38,335 nucleotides of DNA, from the NCBI GenBank assembly GCA_015065545.1, contig SVQA01000013.1, positions 1 to 38,335 of the forward strand, written 5' to 3'. The notes under the pieces are model-generated. The model did no database searches, was not told the DNA's origin, and was given only the letters and a program-made list of their open reading frames with translations. This DNA comes from Oscillospiraceae bacterium. Lineage in GTDB: Bacteria; Bacillota; Clostridia; Oscillospirales; Acutalibacteraceae. Position numbers and translations under genes: made by a program. Numbering within the stretch: position 1 is the first letter of the stretch; each line of letters opens with the position of its first letter. Below, piece by piece: positions 14,195 to 21,815 of this stretch.

Positions 14195-17100
14195 ATGAAG
14201 TCTAATTTAATTAAACGTGTAGTTGCTATAATCCTCTGTCTGATGATGGGCTTGAGCCTTATGTCAGCAGGTTTTACAGTAAGTGCATATCATTACGATG
14301 ATGATACTATCCATTCATACGAAGACCTTAACTGTGCTGAGGATGATTGTGACTGCCTTGAACCTGACGAGAACGTTTTTAAGGTGGTTTCTCCTGTCAG
14401 CAGTTCATCTGTTAACACAAACTGTGCTGATGTTGTTTTCACAGGTGCTTATCACGAAGTACAGGATTATTACAAAGAACAGGGTCAGACAGACGGATTG
14501 CCTGTTATTCCTCCCACAACCTTAAAGGTTGAAAAATTTATGAGGTATATCCCTGAAAATGATACAGATGTAATTGCAACTGTATCTTCCACAGGCAGAG
14601 TTATTACTGCCTATCAGGTAGCGGTAAATGCGGTAATGTCAGGTTGCTCTGCAGAGTACCTGCCTATCTGTATTGCTTTCACCAAAGCCTTTAACAATCC
14701 CGAATATGTAAGTTCCCTTAAAGACGGCAGTCTTACTCCTATGGCTTTTGTCAACGGACCCCTTGCTCGTCAGCTTGGTATTGACAATACACAGGGTATG
14801 ACTACCGAGGAGGCAAATATTGCAATCGGCAGATTCATTGAGTTTGCTCTTATTAACCTTGCAGGTATAGCCGGTGAGCGTTCTACATCTTTTGGATATA
14901 TGCAGCCTCTTGTTTTCTCGGAAAATGATGTAGCTTGTCTTGATACAGGCTGGGAGCCTTACAACGTACAGCAGGGCTTCGGACTTAACGAAAGCACAGT
15001 AACTGCTACCTCTTTCTCTATGTGGGGTAATAACGTAACTCCCGCAACAGACCTGCCCGAGCAGATTATGAAGGTTATCGCTTGGGATATTACCGAGAAG
15101 AATCTCGGCGGTTTGGGTGCAACAGACAGCGAGGATTACGCAAACACAAAGCGAGTAGTTTTCATTACTCCTCAGGTTGCAAGCGCACTCTCTACTCTTT
15201 ACAAAGACAAAGAGAATCTGGAGGATGCACTTATCCAGACAGCTCGCCGTCCTATGTGGATGCGTGCTTATGCTTACTATTATGCAGGTACAGGTGCAAA
15301 CCTTACAGGTAAATCCCTCAGCGATGTTTATGCTGATTTGATGAAGGTTGAGGCAGAGGATGGCAAGGTAACTGCATCTCCCGATTGGATGAACGGTATT
15401 ACCAATCCATCTATTGAGACAGGTGCCGTAATGAAAAAGGGCAATACAATCTTCCTTGTTACAGGTGATGATTCCCGTAACAAAACTCAGGTTATGCCCG
15501 GCGGAGTTAGCGTTACAACCAAAGCTGTAGTTTCTGATATGTATGAGAGCCTTGTTACAAGTATGAACTATCAGCCTATTGAGAGCTATTACCTCACATC
15601 CTCTGATTTTACCGTAACACCTCCCGCAAGTATTACATCTGTTCTTACAAACGGAACATATCGTATTCTTGATTCTTCCACAGGTTCAACATACCTGACA
15701 AGAGAAGGCAGAGTGTACTTTGACTCTGCAATAAACACTCTTAATTACTGGGCTATAGGCGCAACAGAGAAAGCATCTGTACAGCTTGACAAAATAGCAG
15801 ATGCCGACTTTATTGCATATCTTGAGAATCTTGGTGTTAACGGCTCGTTCAGAGTTTATAACGGAAAGCTTAAAGATGTAACCATTCGCTTCTCTTCAAA
15901 CGAAAGCAAGCCCGACACAAATGCAGTTATGTTTACAGAAGAGTCTTTTGAGGGTCTTACCCTTACACTCCACGCAAACAATACACAGAACAGCTTGGCA
16001 GCAGGCGGTATTGCAAGCGACGGCTCTACTGTTACAATGTCTTCTTCCATAACCTCCTTTACCATTAATATGGATGGCAATCTGGTTATGGGCCATACAA
16101 ATCAGACAGGCTTTGTAACTCTTGACGGTACTACTGTTACTGTGAATACAAATGCTCCTGCTTCCTCCAAGGCTATTATCGGTACAGCAAATTCCGATGG
16201 TACATACAGAACTATGACCTTTGAGATGAAGGCTGACGGTACATATAAGATTACATATAATACTGCAAACACACTTTCTCTGGAAAATTCTACAATCTAC
16301 CTTAAGGGTACGTTCAATAACTGGGAATCAAAGGATGCTCTGAAAAAGACAGATACAGAGAATATATATACTATTACCAAGTCCTTTGAAGCAGGTACAT
16401 ACACCTTCAAGATAGATTCAAATGGTGCTTGGTATGGTAACAAGGGAACATTTACCGACAGTGCAATGCGTTGGGAAATGTCTGCAGAGGTTTCTGATAA
16501 CTGTACCTTCAAGGCAACAGGCGGCACATATACATTTACATGGTTCGATGACGCAAAGAGACTGACTGTTTCCAAAGACTCAGAGGAGCTTCCCGAAATT
16601 CCCGAGGTAACAACAAAGACGGTTTATGTAGGTGTTGTTGAACATATCAAGGATTTTGTTCCCACACTCCACTATTGGAACAATGCAATCGAGCTTGCAG
16701 GCGATGCTACTCTCACAGCAACAGGCGAAACAGTACAATATGCAGTAGGTTCTGATTATTGGAGCAATCAGAAGCAGAATTTCAAGGTTTACAAAACTAC
16801 AATTCCTGCAGATGCTACTAATATGAAGACCTGGGATAGCACCTCAAACGGCAAATGGGCAGATGAAGAAGTAGTTTATGCAGAAGACCAGATTATTCTT
16901 CTGTTTGAATACAGCAATATTTACCATAATGTTGCGGCTGTTTATGTTCCTGTAGTACCTTGTGCTCATACTAAGGTTGAAATCTTGAGTTCAGTAGAGG
17001 CTACTTGTACATCTACAGGACTTACCGAGGGTAAAAAATGTGCTGATTGCGGAGAGATTCTTTTGGCACAGACAGTAATTTCCGTAAAGGCACACACCGA

Positions 17101-18526
17101 AGTTACAATTCCTGCAGTTGAGGCTACTTGTACCAAGACAGGACTCACAGAGGGTAAGTATTGCTCTGTATGTGAAAAGACTATCAAAGTTCAGAGTGTT
17201 GTACCCGTTATCCCTCATACAGAGGAAACTTTAGAGGGCAAGGATGCAACCTGTACAGAAGCGGGTCTTACAGAAGGCAAGAAGTGTTCTGTTTGCGGTA
17301 CTGTACTTGTAGAACAGACAGAAATTCCTGCAGGTCATAAAGAAGAAACCGTAAAGGGTTATGATGCAACATGTACCGAAAAGGGTCTTACAGACGGAAT
17401 TAAGTGTACTGTATGTAATGAAATAATCAAAGCACAGGAAGAAATTTCTGCAAAGGGTCATACAGAAGTTGTAATCAAGGGCAAAGCTGCAACCTGTACA
17501 GAATCAGGTCTTACAGACGGTAAACAGTGTTCTGTATGTAAGGTCATTACTGTAGCACAGGAAGAAATCCCTGCAACAAATCATGCGTGGGGTGATAACG
17601 GTGAATGCTCAAATTGCGGTGAAGCTTGTGAGCATAACTACATCGATGATAAGTGCACAATCTGCGGTAAGGTTAAAGATATTGCTTCCAAATTTGAGGG
17701 AGCAAGTGTCAGCCTTGGCGGAAACATTGCAGTAAACTTCCACATGACATTGAGCGAGAATATCCTTGAGGATCAGAATGCAAAAGTATTGTTTGCTCTG
17801 CCAAACGGCAGCAAACAGACTGTGTATGTTAAGGATGCTGAGATAACAGCAGAAGGCTATTATGTATTTACCTGCAAGGTAAATGCTATACAGATGTCTG
17901 ACATTATCAAAGCACAGGTATTTGCAACAGGATACGAAAGCGATGTGTTCAGTTATTCTGTAGTTGAGTATGCAGAATTCCTGCTCAAGGAAGCAGAGAA
18001 CGGTAACGCAGAGTATATGGAAGCAGTACCTCTTGTGAAAGCAATGCTTAACTATGGTGCAAATGCTCAGGTTTATTTCGAATACGAAACAGAGAATCTT
18101 GCCAACAAGATTCTGGCTGAAGAGGATAAGGTTCTTTCGGATGTAAATCTTTCAGTTTACAAGCCTGTGACCACAGGTTCGGCTGTAGGTGTAAGACATC
18201 ACGGAACATCTCTTACACTTGAGAGCGAAACTGTTATAAACATTTATTTCATTATTGAAGATGAAGAGAATATCCCTGAATTCTATGTAAACGGTGTTGC
18301 TGTAAAGCCTGTTAAGGTAAATAACCTTTACAGAATAAGAATTGAGGATATTGCGGCACAGAATCTTGATGATGAGTATGTTGTTACATCAGGCGGACTT
18401 ACAGTAAAATACAGTGCACTCAGCTACGGCCACTCTGCAATGTATTCTAATAACGAAGTACTCAAGAATGTAACCAAAGCACTCTATGCCTATAATCAGG
18501 CAGCAGAAGCGTATCTGAATAACTGA
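14195..18526 (+). CDS. Exported DGLPVIPPT-domain protein with starch-binding-like modules and Cys-rich repeats
   Basis: The 1443-residue protein is a paralogue of the preceding one without the UGSC-like part. In order it has: signal peptide (about 1-31); the DGLPVIPPT domain (about 75-440, motif near 100-108, with the same AYQVAVNAVMSGC, NGPLARQLGI and WGNNVTPATD stretches); the shared beta-rich domain (about 472-690); a carbohydrate-binding-like module (about 700-795, NSTIYLKGTFNNWES with GTYTFKIDSNGAWYG); a CBM26-like module (about 808-918); five Cys-x-x-Cys repeats of about 40 residues (922-1130) and two shorter ones; and a C-terminal domain (about 1163-1443) shared with the 2018-residue protein at 21816. 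AAAGGATG precedes the ATG. No LPxTG motif is seen. It probably works on the cell surface near the product of the previous gene; the reaction is unknown. Confidence 0.78.
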   Translation: MKSNLIKRVVAIILCLMMGLSLMSAGFTVSAYHYDDDTIHSYEDLNCAEDDCDCLEPDENVFKVVSPVSSSSVNTNCADVVFTGAYHEVQDYYKEQGQTDGLPVIPPTTLKVEKFMRYIPENDTDVIATVSSTGRVITAYQVAVNAVMSGCSAEYLPICIAFTKAFNNPEYVSSLKDGSLTPMAFVNGPLARQLGIDNTQGMTTEEANIAIGRFIEFALINLAGIAGERSTSFGYMQPLVFSENDVACLDTGWEPYNVQQGFGLNESTVTATSFSMWGNNVTPATDLPEQIMKVIAWDITEKNLGGLGATDSEDYANTKRVVFITPQVASALSTLYKDKENLEDALIQTARRPMWMRAYAYYYAGTGANLTGKSLSDVYADLMKVEAEDGKVTASPDWMNGITNPSIETGAVMKKGNTIFLVTGDDSRNKTQVMPGGVSVTTKAVVSDMYESLVTSMNYQPIESYYLTSSDFTVTPPASITSVLTNGTYRILDSSTGSTYLTREGRVYFDSAINTLNYWAIGATEKASVQLDKIADADFIAYLENLGVNGSFRVYNGKLKDVTIRFSSNESKPDTNAVMFTEESFEGLTLTLHANNTQNSLAAGGIASDGSTVTMSSSITSFTINMDGNLVMGHTNQTGFVTLDGTTVTVNTNAPASSKAIIGTANSDGTYRTMTFEMKADGTYKITYNTANTLSLENSTIYLKGTFNNWESKDALKKTDTENIYTITKSFEAGTYTFKIDSNGAWYGNKGTFTDSAMRWEMSAEVSDNCTFKATGGTYTFTWFDDAKRLTVSKDSEELPEIPEVTTKTVYVGVVEHIKDFVPTLHYWNNAIELAGDATLTATGETVQYAVGSDYWSNQKQNFKVYKTTIPADATNMKTWDSTSNGKWADEEVVYAEDQIILLFEYSNIYHNVAAVYVPVVPCAHTKVEILSSVEATCTSTGLTEGKKCADCGEILLAQTVISVKAHTEVTIPAVEATCTKTGLTEGKYCSVCEKTIKVQSVVPVIPHTEETLEGKDATCTEAGLTEGKKCSVCGTVLVEQTEIPAGHKEETVKGYDATCTEKGLTDGIKCTVCNEIIKAQEEISAKGHTEVVIKGKAATCTESGLTDGKQCSVCKVITVAQEEIPATNHAWGDNGECSNCGEACEHNYIDDKCTICGKVKDIASKFEGASVSLGGNIAVNFHMTLSENILEDQNAKVLFALPNGSKQTVYVKDAEITAEGYYVFTCKVNAIQMSDIIKAQVFATGYESDVFSYSVVEYAEFLLKEAENGNAEYMEAVPLVKAMLNYGANAQVYFEYETENLANKILAEEDKVLSDVNLSVYKPVTTGSAVGVRHHGTSLTLESETVINIYFIIEDEENIPEFYVNGVAVKPVKVNNLYRIRIEDIAAQNLDDEYVVTSGGLTVKYSALSYGHSAMYSNNEVLKNVTKALYAYNQAAEAYLNN
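16961..17580 (+). repeat. Five tandem Cys-x-x-Cys repeats of about 120 bases
   Basis: Within the 1443-residue protein gene, five units each encode HTE-x(6-9)-ATCT-x2-GLT-x-GK-x-CSVC-x(9)-EIPA or a close variant. Each has a Cys in ATCT and a Cys-x-x-Cys pair, spaced as in a small metal- or disulfide-stabilised module. Similar units are common in large surface proteins of gut Clostridia, and the 21816 gene carries relatives. Confidence 0.85.
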
Positions 18527-18540
18527 AATTAGCTAACCCC

Positions 18541-18572
18541 AAAAACTCCCGACATTTTGTCGGGAGTTTTTT
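18541..18572 (+). terminator. Rho-independent terminator of the exported-protein operon
   Basis: AACTCCCGACA (18544-18554) pairs perfectly with TGTCGGGAGTT (18558-18568) around TTT, followed by T residues. The stem is identical to the one at 7687-7718. Confidence 0.93.
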
Positions 18573-18626
18573 AGTGGAGAACTGTCAGCAAATACGATGC
18601 CTCAAAACTTTAATAAGTAACAAATA

Positions 18627-18655
18627 TTGTAATTTTACGGTATTTATAATATACT
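18627..18655 (+). promoter_or_regulatory. Candidate promoter of the amylase transcript
   Basis: TTGTAA (18627-18632) and TATACT (18650-18655) are 17 bases apart. It would give an untranslated leader of roughly 185 bases. A second TATAAT at 18645-18650 has no matching -35. Confidence 0.45.
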
Positions 18656-18678
18656 TATATTACTTTCACAATTACGAG

Positions 18679-18799
18679 AAGTCTTCCAAAGGTGAGAAAA
18701 GCAGAGGAAGGCTTGTCAGGTAACACAGACCAAAGTTTAAGACCTTTGTACACTTATTTAGGGTTTTAATTAATTCAAAAGACGATGTTCCTGACAGGC
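18679..18799 (+). ncRNA. Possible structured leader RNA before the amylase gene
   Basis: The long untranslated leader can form a 9-pair stem (18679-18687 with 18706-18714). It can alternatively form a 10-pair long-range stem, GCTTGTCAGG (18711-18720) with CCTGACAGGC (18790-18799), with one G-T pair. The two share bases 18711-18714, so they compete. A short CAAAG/CTTTG hairpin lies inside the long-range loop. I do not recognise a known riboswitch class. Confidence 0.35.
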
Positions 18800-18847
18800 A
18801 GCTTGACAGTGTTGTGAGCTTATTATATGTAAACAGGAGGATTAAAT

Positions 18848-20521
18848 ATGGCTTGGTATGATGAAGCTGTTTTTTATCATATTTATCCGATAGGAATGAC
18901 TGGTGCCCCTAAGAAGAACGATTATGGTGAGCCTGCAGACAGACTTAACAGTCTGCTTGAGTGGATACCGCATATAAAAGAAATCGGCTGTAATGCAATT
19001 TATATCGGACCTCTTTTTGAATCTGTGGGACACGGTTACGAAACAACGGATTATAAAAAGGTTGATTCAAGACTTGGTACCAATAAAGACCTTAAGGATT
19101 TTGTATCGGAATGTCACAAAGAAGGAATCCGTGTTATTTTAGACGGTGTGTTCAATCACACCGGCCGTGATTTCTTTGCGTTTCGCGATGTTAAGCAAAA
19201 CAGAGAAAATTCTCGGTATAAGGATTGGTACTGCGATGTGAACTTTGGCGGTAATAATTCCTATAATGACCGCTTTTCTTATAAGAATTGGGGAGGCTAT
19301 GATCTTCTTGTCAAGCTTAATCAGAAGAATCCTGCGGTTAAGGATTATATATGCGATGTGATTCGCTTCTGGGCGGAGGAGTTTGATATTGACGGAATTC
19401 GTCTTGATGCGGCAGACGTTATGGATTTTGAATATATGCAGGCATTCAGAGCTGTGGCAAACGAAGTAAAACCGGACTTCTGGCTTATGGGCGAGGTTAT
19501 TCACGGAGACTATTCCCGCTGGGCAAATGAAGTAACACTACATTCCGTAACAAACTATGTGCTTCACAAAGGGCTGTATTCTGCTCATAATGACAGAAAC
19601 TACTTTGAGGTTGCTCACACAATCAAGCACGTGAAAGAGATGTTTGGAAGGAATATTAATCTTTATACCTTCGTTGATAATCACGATGTAGAGCGAATAT
19701 ATACAAAGCTTAAGAATAAATCACACATTGTTCCCATATATATTTTGCTTTATACTTTGCCGGGCATCCCTTCTGTCTATTACGGATCTGAGTTCGGTAT
19801 AGAGGGAAGAAAGGAAAAGAGCTGTGACGATTACTTAAGACCAATGCTGAAATTTGAGGATTACAAGGATGCGATAAAAACTAATCCTTGCACAAAGCTT
19901 ATTGCTTCTCTTGGTAGAATCAGACGGAATAATCCCGTTCTTTCTTATGGCGATTATAAGGAGCTGGAGCTTTTTACCACCTATTATGCTTATGAGAGAA
20001 GCTTTGAGGGCAAGTCTGTGATAATTGCCGTAAACAACAGCGACAAGGATGTGGAGCTTTCTCTTGCTTGCGGAAGTTTCCAAAAATATATAGGTGCATT
20101 GTCTGGCGAAGAAGTGGATGTAAATAATGTTCGCATTCAGGTAAAGGTGCCTGCAAACTATGGTGAAATATGGATTTGCGACAGCGCCTATGATGAAACC
20201 TTTGCACCCTTGAAAACCGTGAAAATTGAAAAAACACCGAAGCCGGTAAAAACAGCGAAAGCCGAAAAAGCCCCTGAATCTGTTAAAACCATAGATGAGG
20301 AGAAAAGCTCCGAAGTTGTAAGAGCAGAGGAGAAAAAGTCTATGCAGAAACCTTCTATAGACCTTAGCAAGCCTTATGAAGAAATGTCAATAGAGGAGCT
20401 TCAGGAGGCAATCTTAGAAAAAATGAGGAAGAACGGTCCCGTAACTGATTATATGTTAGGTACTGTACGCGAAAACACCCATCGCGGTTCTCTGCTCTCT
20501 TGGGTCAAAAGCTTTAACTGA
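18848..20521 (+). CDS. GH13 alpha-amylase-type glycoside hydrolase, intracellular
   Basis: The 557-residue enzyme is a GH13 family member that cleaves or rearranges alpha-glucans. The (beta/alpha)8 barrel motifs are present: DGVFNHTG (region I), GIRLDAAD with nucleophile Asp187 (II), WLMGEV with acid/base Glu216 (III), and FVDNHDVER with Asp280 (IV). A C-terminal beta domain ends near residue 445. Then come a Lys/Pro/Glu-rich linker (about 455-505) and a conserved-looking tail of about 50 residues (MSIEELQEAILEKMRKNGPV onward) that is not part of a normal amylase. There is no signal peptide, so it should act in the cytoplasm on imported maltodextrin or stored glycogen. ACAGGAGG precedes the ATG. 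The gene has its own promoter and possible leader. Confidence 0.92.
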   Translation: MAWYDEAVFYHIYPIGMTGAPKKNDYGEPADRLNSLLEWIPHIKEIGCNAIYIGPLFESVGHGYETTDYKKVDSRLGTNKDLKDFVSECHKEGIRVILDGVFNHTGRDFFAFRDVKQNRENSRYKDWYCDVNFGGNNSYNDRFSYKNWGGYDLLVKLNQKNPAVKDYICDVIRFWAEEFDIDGIRLDAADVMDFEYMQAFRAVANEVKPDFWLMGEVIHGDYSRWANEVTLHSVTNYVLHKGLYSAHNDRNYFEVAHTIKHVKEMFGRNINLYTFVDNHDVERIYTKLKNKSHIVPIYILLYTLPGIPSVYYGSEFGIEGRKEKSCDDYLRPMLKFEDYKDAIKTNPCTKLIASLGRIRRNNPVLSYGDYKELELFTTYYAYERSFEGKSVIIAVNNSDKDVELSLACGSFQKYIGALSGEEVDVNNVRIQVKVPANYGEIWICDSAYDETFAPLKTVKIEKTPKPVKTAKAEKAPESVKTIDEEKSSEVVRAEEKKSMQKPSIDLSKPYEEMSIEELQEAILEKMRKNGPVTDYMLGTVRENTHRGSLLSWVKSFN

Positions 20522-20584
20522 AGCTTATAGAAATCGGATAGATTATAAAGAATATTTAGGTCTTATTGGGAAGGTGTGAGATTT

Positions 20585-21526
20585 ATGGAAGAAAGAATAA
20601 ATAAAATTATTGAAGCTTGCAAAAGGGAAAAGTGTAAGAATCCAATCGTGATTTTCAATAATATCGCACACAATGAGTATGTTCGCATTCATGGACCTGA
20701 GCATCATATTTTGGACGGAGCAGCATTGCTGACTGCTTTTTACAATGCAGGCGGAAAAATTGACTTGCAAGAAAGTTTGGATGAGCTTACGAAAAGAGGT
20801 GTGCAGATGCCCGGTGCAACCTGCGGTATGTGGGGTGTTTGCGGAGCGGTAAGCTCGATGGGAGCAGCGCTGGCAATCATTGACGGAACAGGACCGTTGA
20901 GCTCTGATGCTTCGTGGGGAAAGCACATGGAGTTTACTTCGAAGGCATTACATAGCTTATCGCAGACAGGCGGCCCCAGATGCTGTAAAAGAGATGCGTA
21001 CCTGAGTTTTCAAAACGCAATAGAACATATAAATGAAAATTACGATGTAAAGTTAGAAAGCAGTGTTATTGAATGTGACTTCAGCAAAGATAACGCACAG
21101 TGTATTAGCTTTAAGTGTCCTTTTTACAAAAAGACTAAGAAAAAGGTAGCCTTTATATGTGTGCATAATTCTTGTCGCAGTCAGATTGCAGAAGCGTTGG
21201 GAAGGCATCTGGCGAGTGATGTGTTTGAATCTTTTTCGGCAGGAACCGAAACAAAGCCTCAAATCAATCAGGATGCAGTCAGGATTATGAAAGAGCTGTA
21301 TGGAATTGACATGGAGCAAACCCAGTACTCCAAAAAGATTGCAGATATTCCAAATCCGGATATGGCAATTTCTATGGGCTGCAATGTGGGTTGTCCGTTC
21401 ATTGAAAGAGGCTTTGATGACGATTGGGGATTGGTAGACCCCAGCGGTAAATCGGATGAAGAATTCAAAAAAGTGATTTGTGAAATTGAACGCAGGATTA
21501 TTCGGCTGAAAGAAGAATTGATGTAG
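20585..21526 (+). CDS. DUF5714 / arsenate-reductase (ArsC) fusion protein
   Basis: The 313-residue protein has two domains. Residues 1-180 match DUF5714, with its Cys-rich motifs IHGPEHHILDGAALL, GATCGMWGVCGAVSSMG (about 77-93) and GGPRCCKRD (129-137). Residues about 186-313 form a low-molecular-weight phosphatase-type arsenate reductase: CVHNSCRSQIAEAL carries Cys192, Cys197 and Arg198 of the CX5R loop, and MGCNVGCPF with DDWGLVDPSG completes the family pattern. It should reduce arsenate through cysteine disulfide relay in the cytoplasm, though a different oxyanion or protein substrate is possible. The frame has a GTG at 20576 lying on the ribosome site; ATG 20585 is better spaced from AAGGTG. 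No arsR or arsenite pump lies nearby. Confidence 0.87.
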   Translation: MEERINKIIEACKREKCKNPIVIFNNIAHNEYVRIHGPEHHILDGAALLTAFYNAGGKIDLQESLDELTKRGVQMPGATCGMWGVCGAVSSMGAALAIIDGTGPLSSDASWGKHMEFTSKALHSLSQTGGPRCCKRDAYLSFQNAIEHINENYDVKLESSVIECDFSKDNAQCISFKCPFYKKTKKKVAFICVHNSCRSQIAEALGRHLASDVFESFSAGTETKPQINQDAVRIMKELYGIDMEQTQYSKKIADIPNPDMAISMGCNVGCPFIERGFDDDWGLVDPSGKSDEEFKKVICEIERRIIRLKEELM

Positions 21527-21815
21527 TTTCCGATGCTTATTTGTTCTGATGAACTTTTTGTTGGTTTTTTTCTGTTTTATAGGTTTCAATTTAATTTGAA
21601 AATATTGACAGGAGCTTAGGAAGATTATAAAATGATAAGTGTAATAATGGGTAAGTTTGACGTGTGGTAGGTTACTTTGTTTTTTACGGCGAAAGGCTAC
21701 CGCAAAACTTTGCTCATATTCTGAATTTCCAAGGGCATTTTTGCGTTTGTTCCCCTTTAACATCTGTCCCTTGTTTACATATAAAGTTTATATAAACTAA
21801 AAGGAGGATTTTTAA
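21527..21815 (+). other. Intergenic leader region of the large surface protein
   Basis: No gene is seen in these 289 bases. A promoter lies at 21605-21633, so the mRNA leader is about 175 bases. GGTAG (about 21666) can pair with CTACC (about 21697). The bases around 21686-21712 recall part of a c-di-GMP riboswitch, but I cannot complete that fold. Confidence 0.5.
21605..21633 (+). promoter_or_regulatory. Promoter of the 2018-residue surface protein gene
   Basis: TTGACA (21605-21610) and TAAAAT (21628-21633) are 17 bases apart. Transcription would begin near 21640. Confidence 0.7.

Noticed and set aside
21686..21712. A c-di-GMP-I riboswitch before the large surface protein
   Set aside because: GGCGAAAGGC and CCGCAAAAC recall pieces of the class, but the second helix, the tetraloop receptor and the closing stem could not be found. 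A covariance search would decide.
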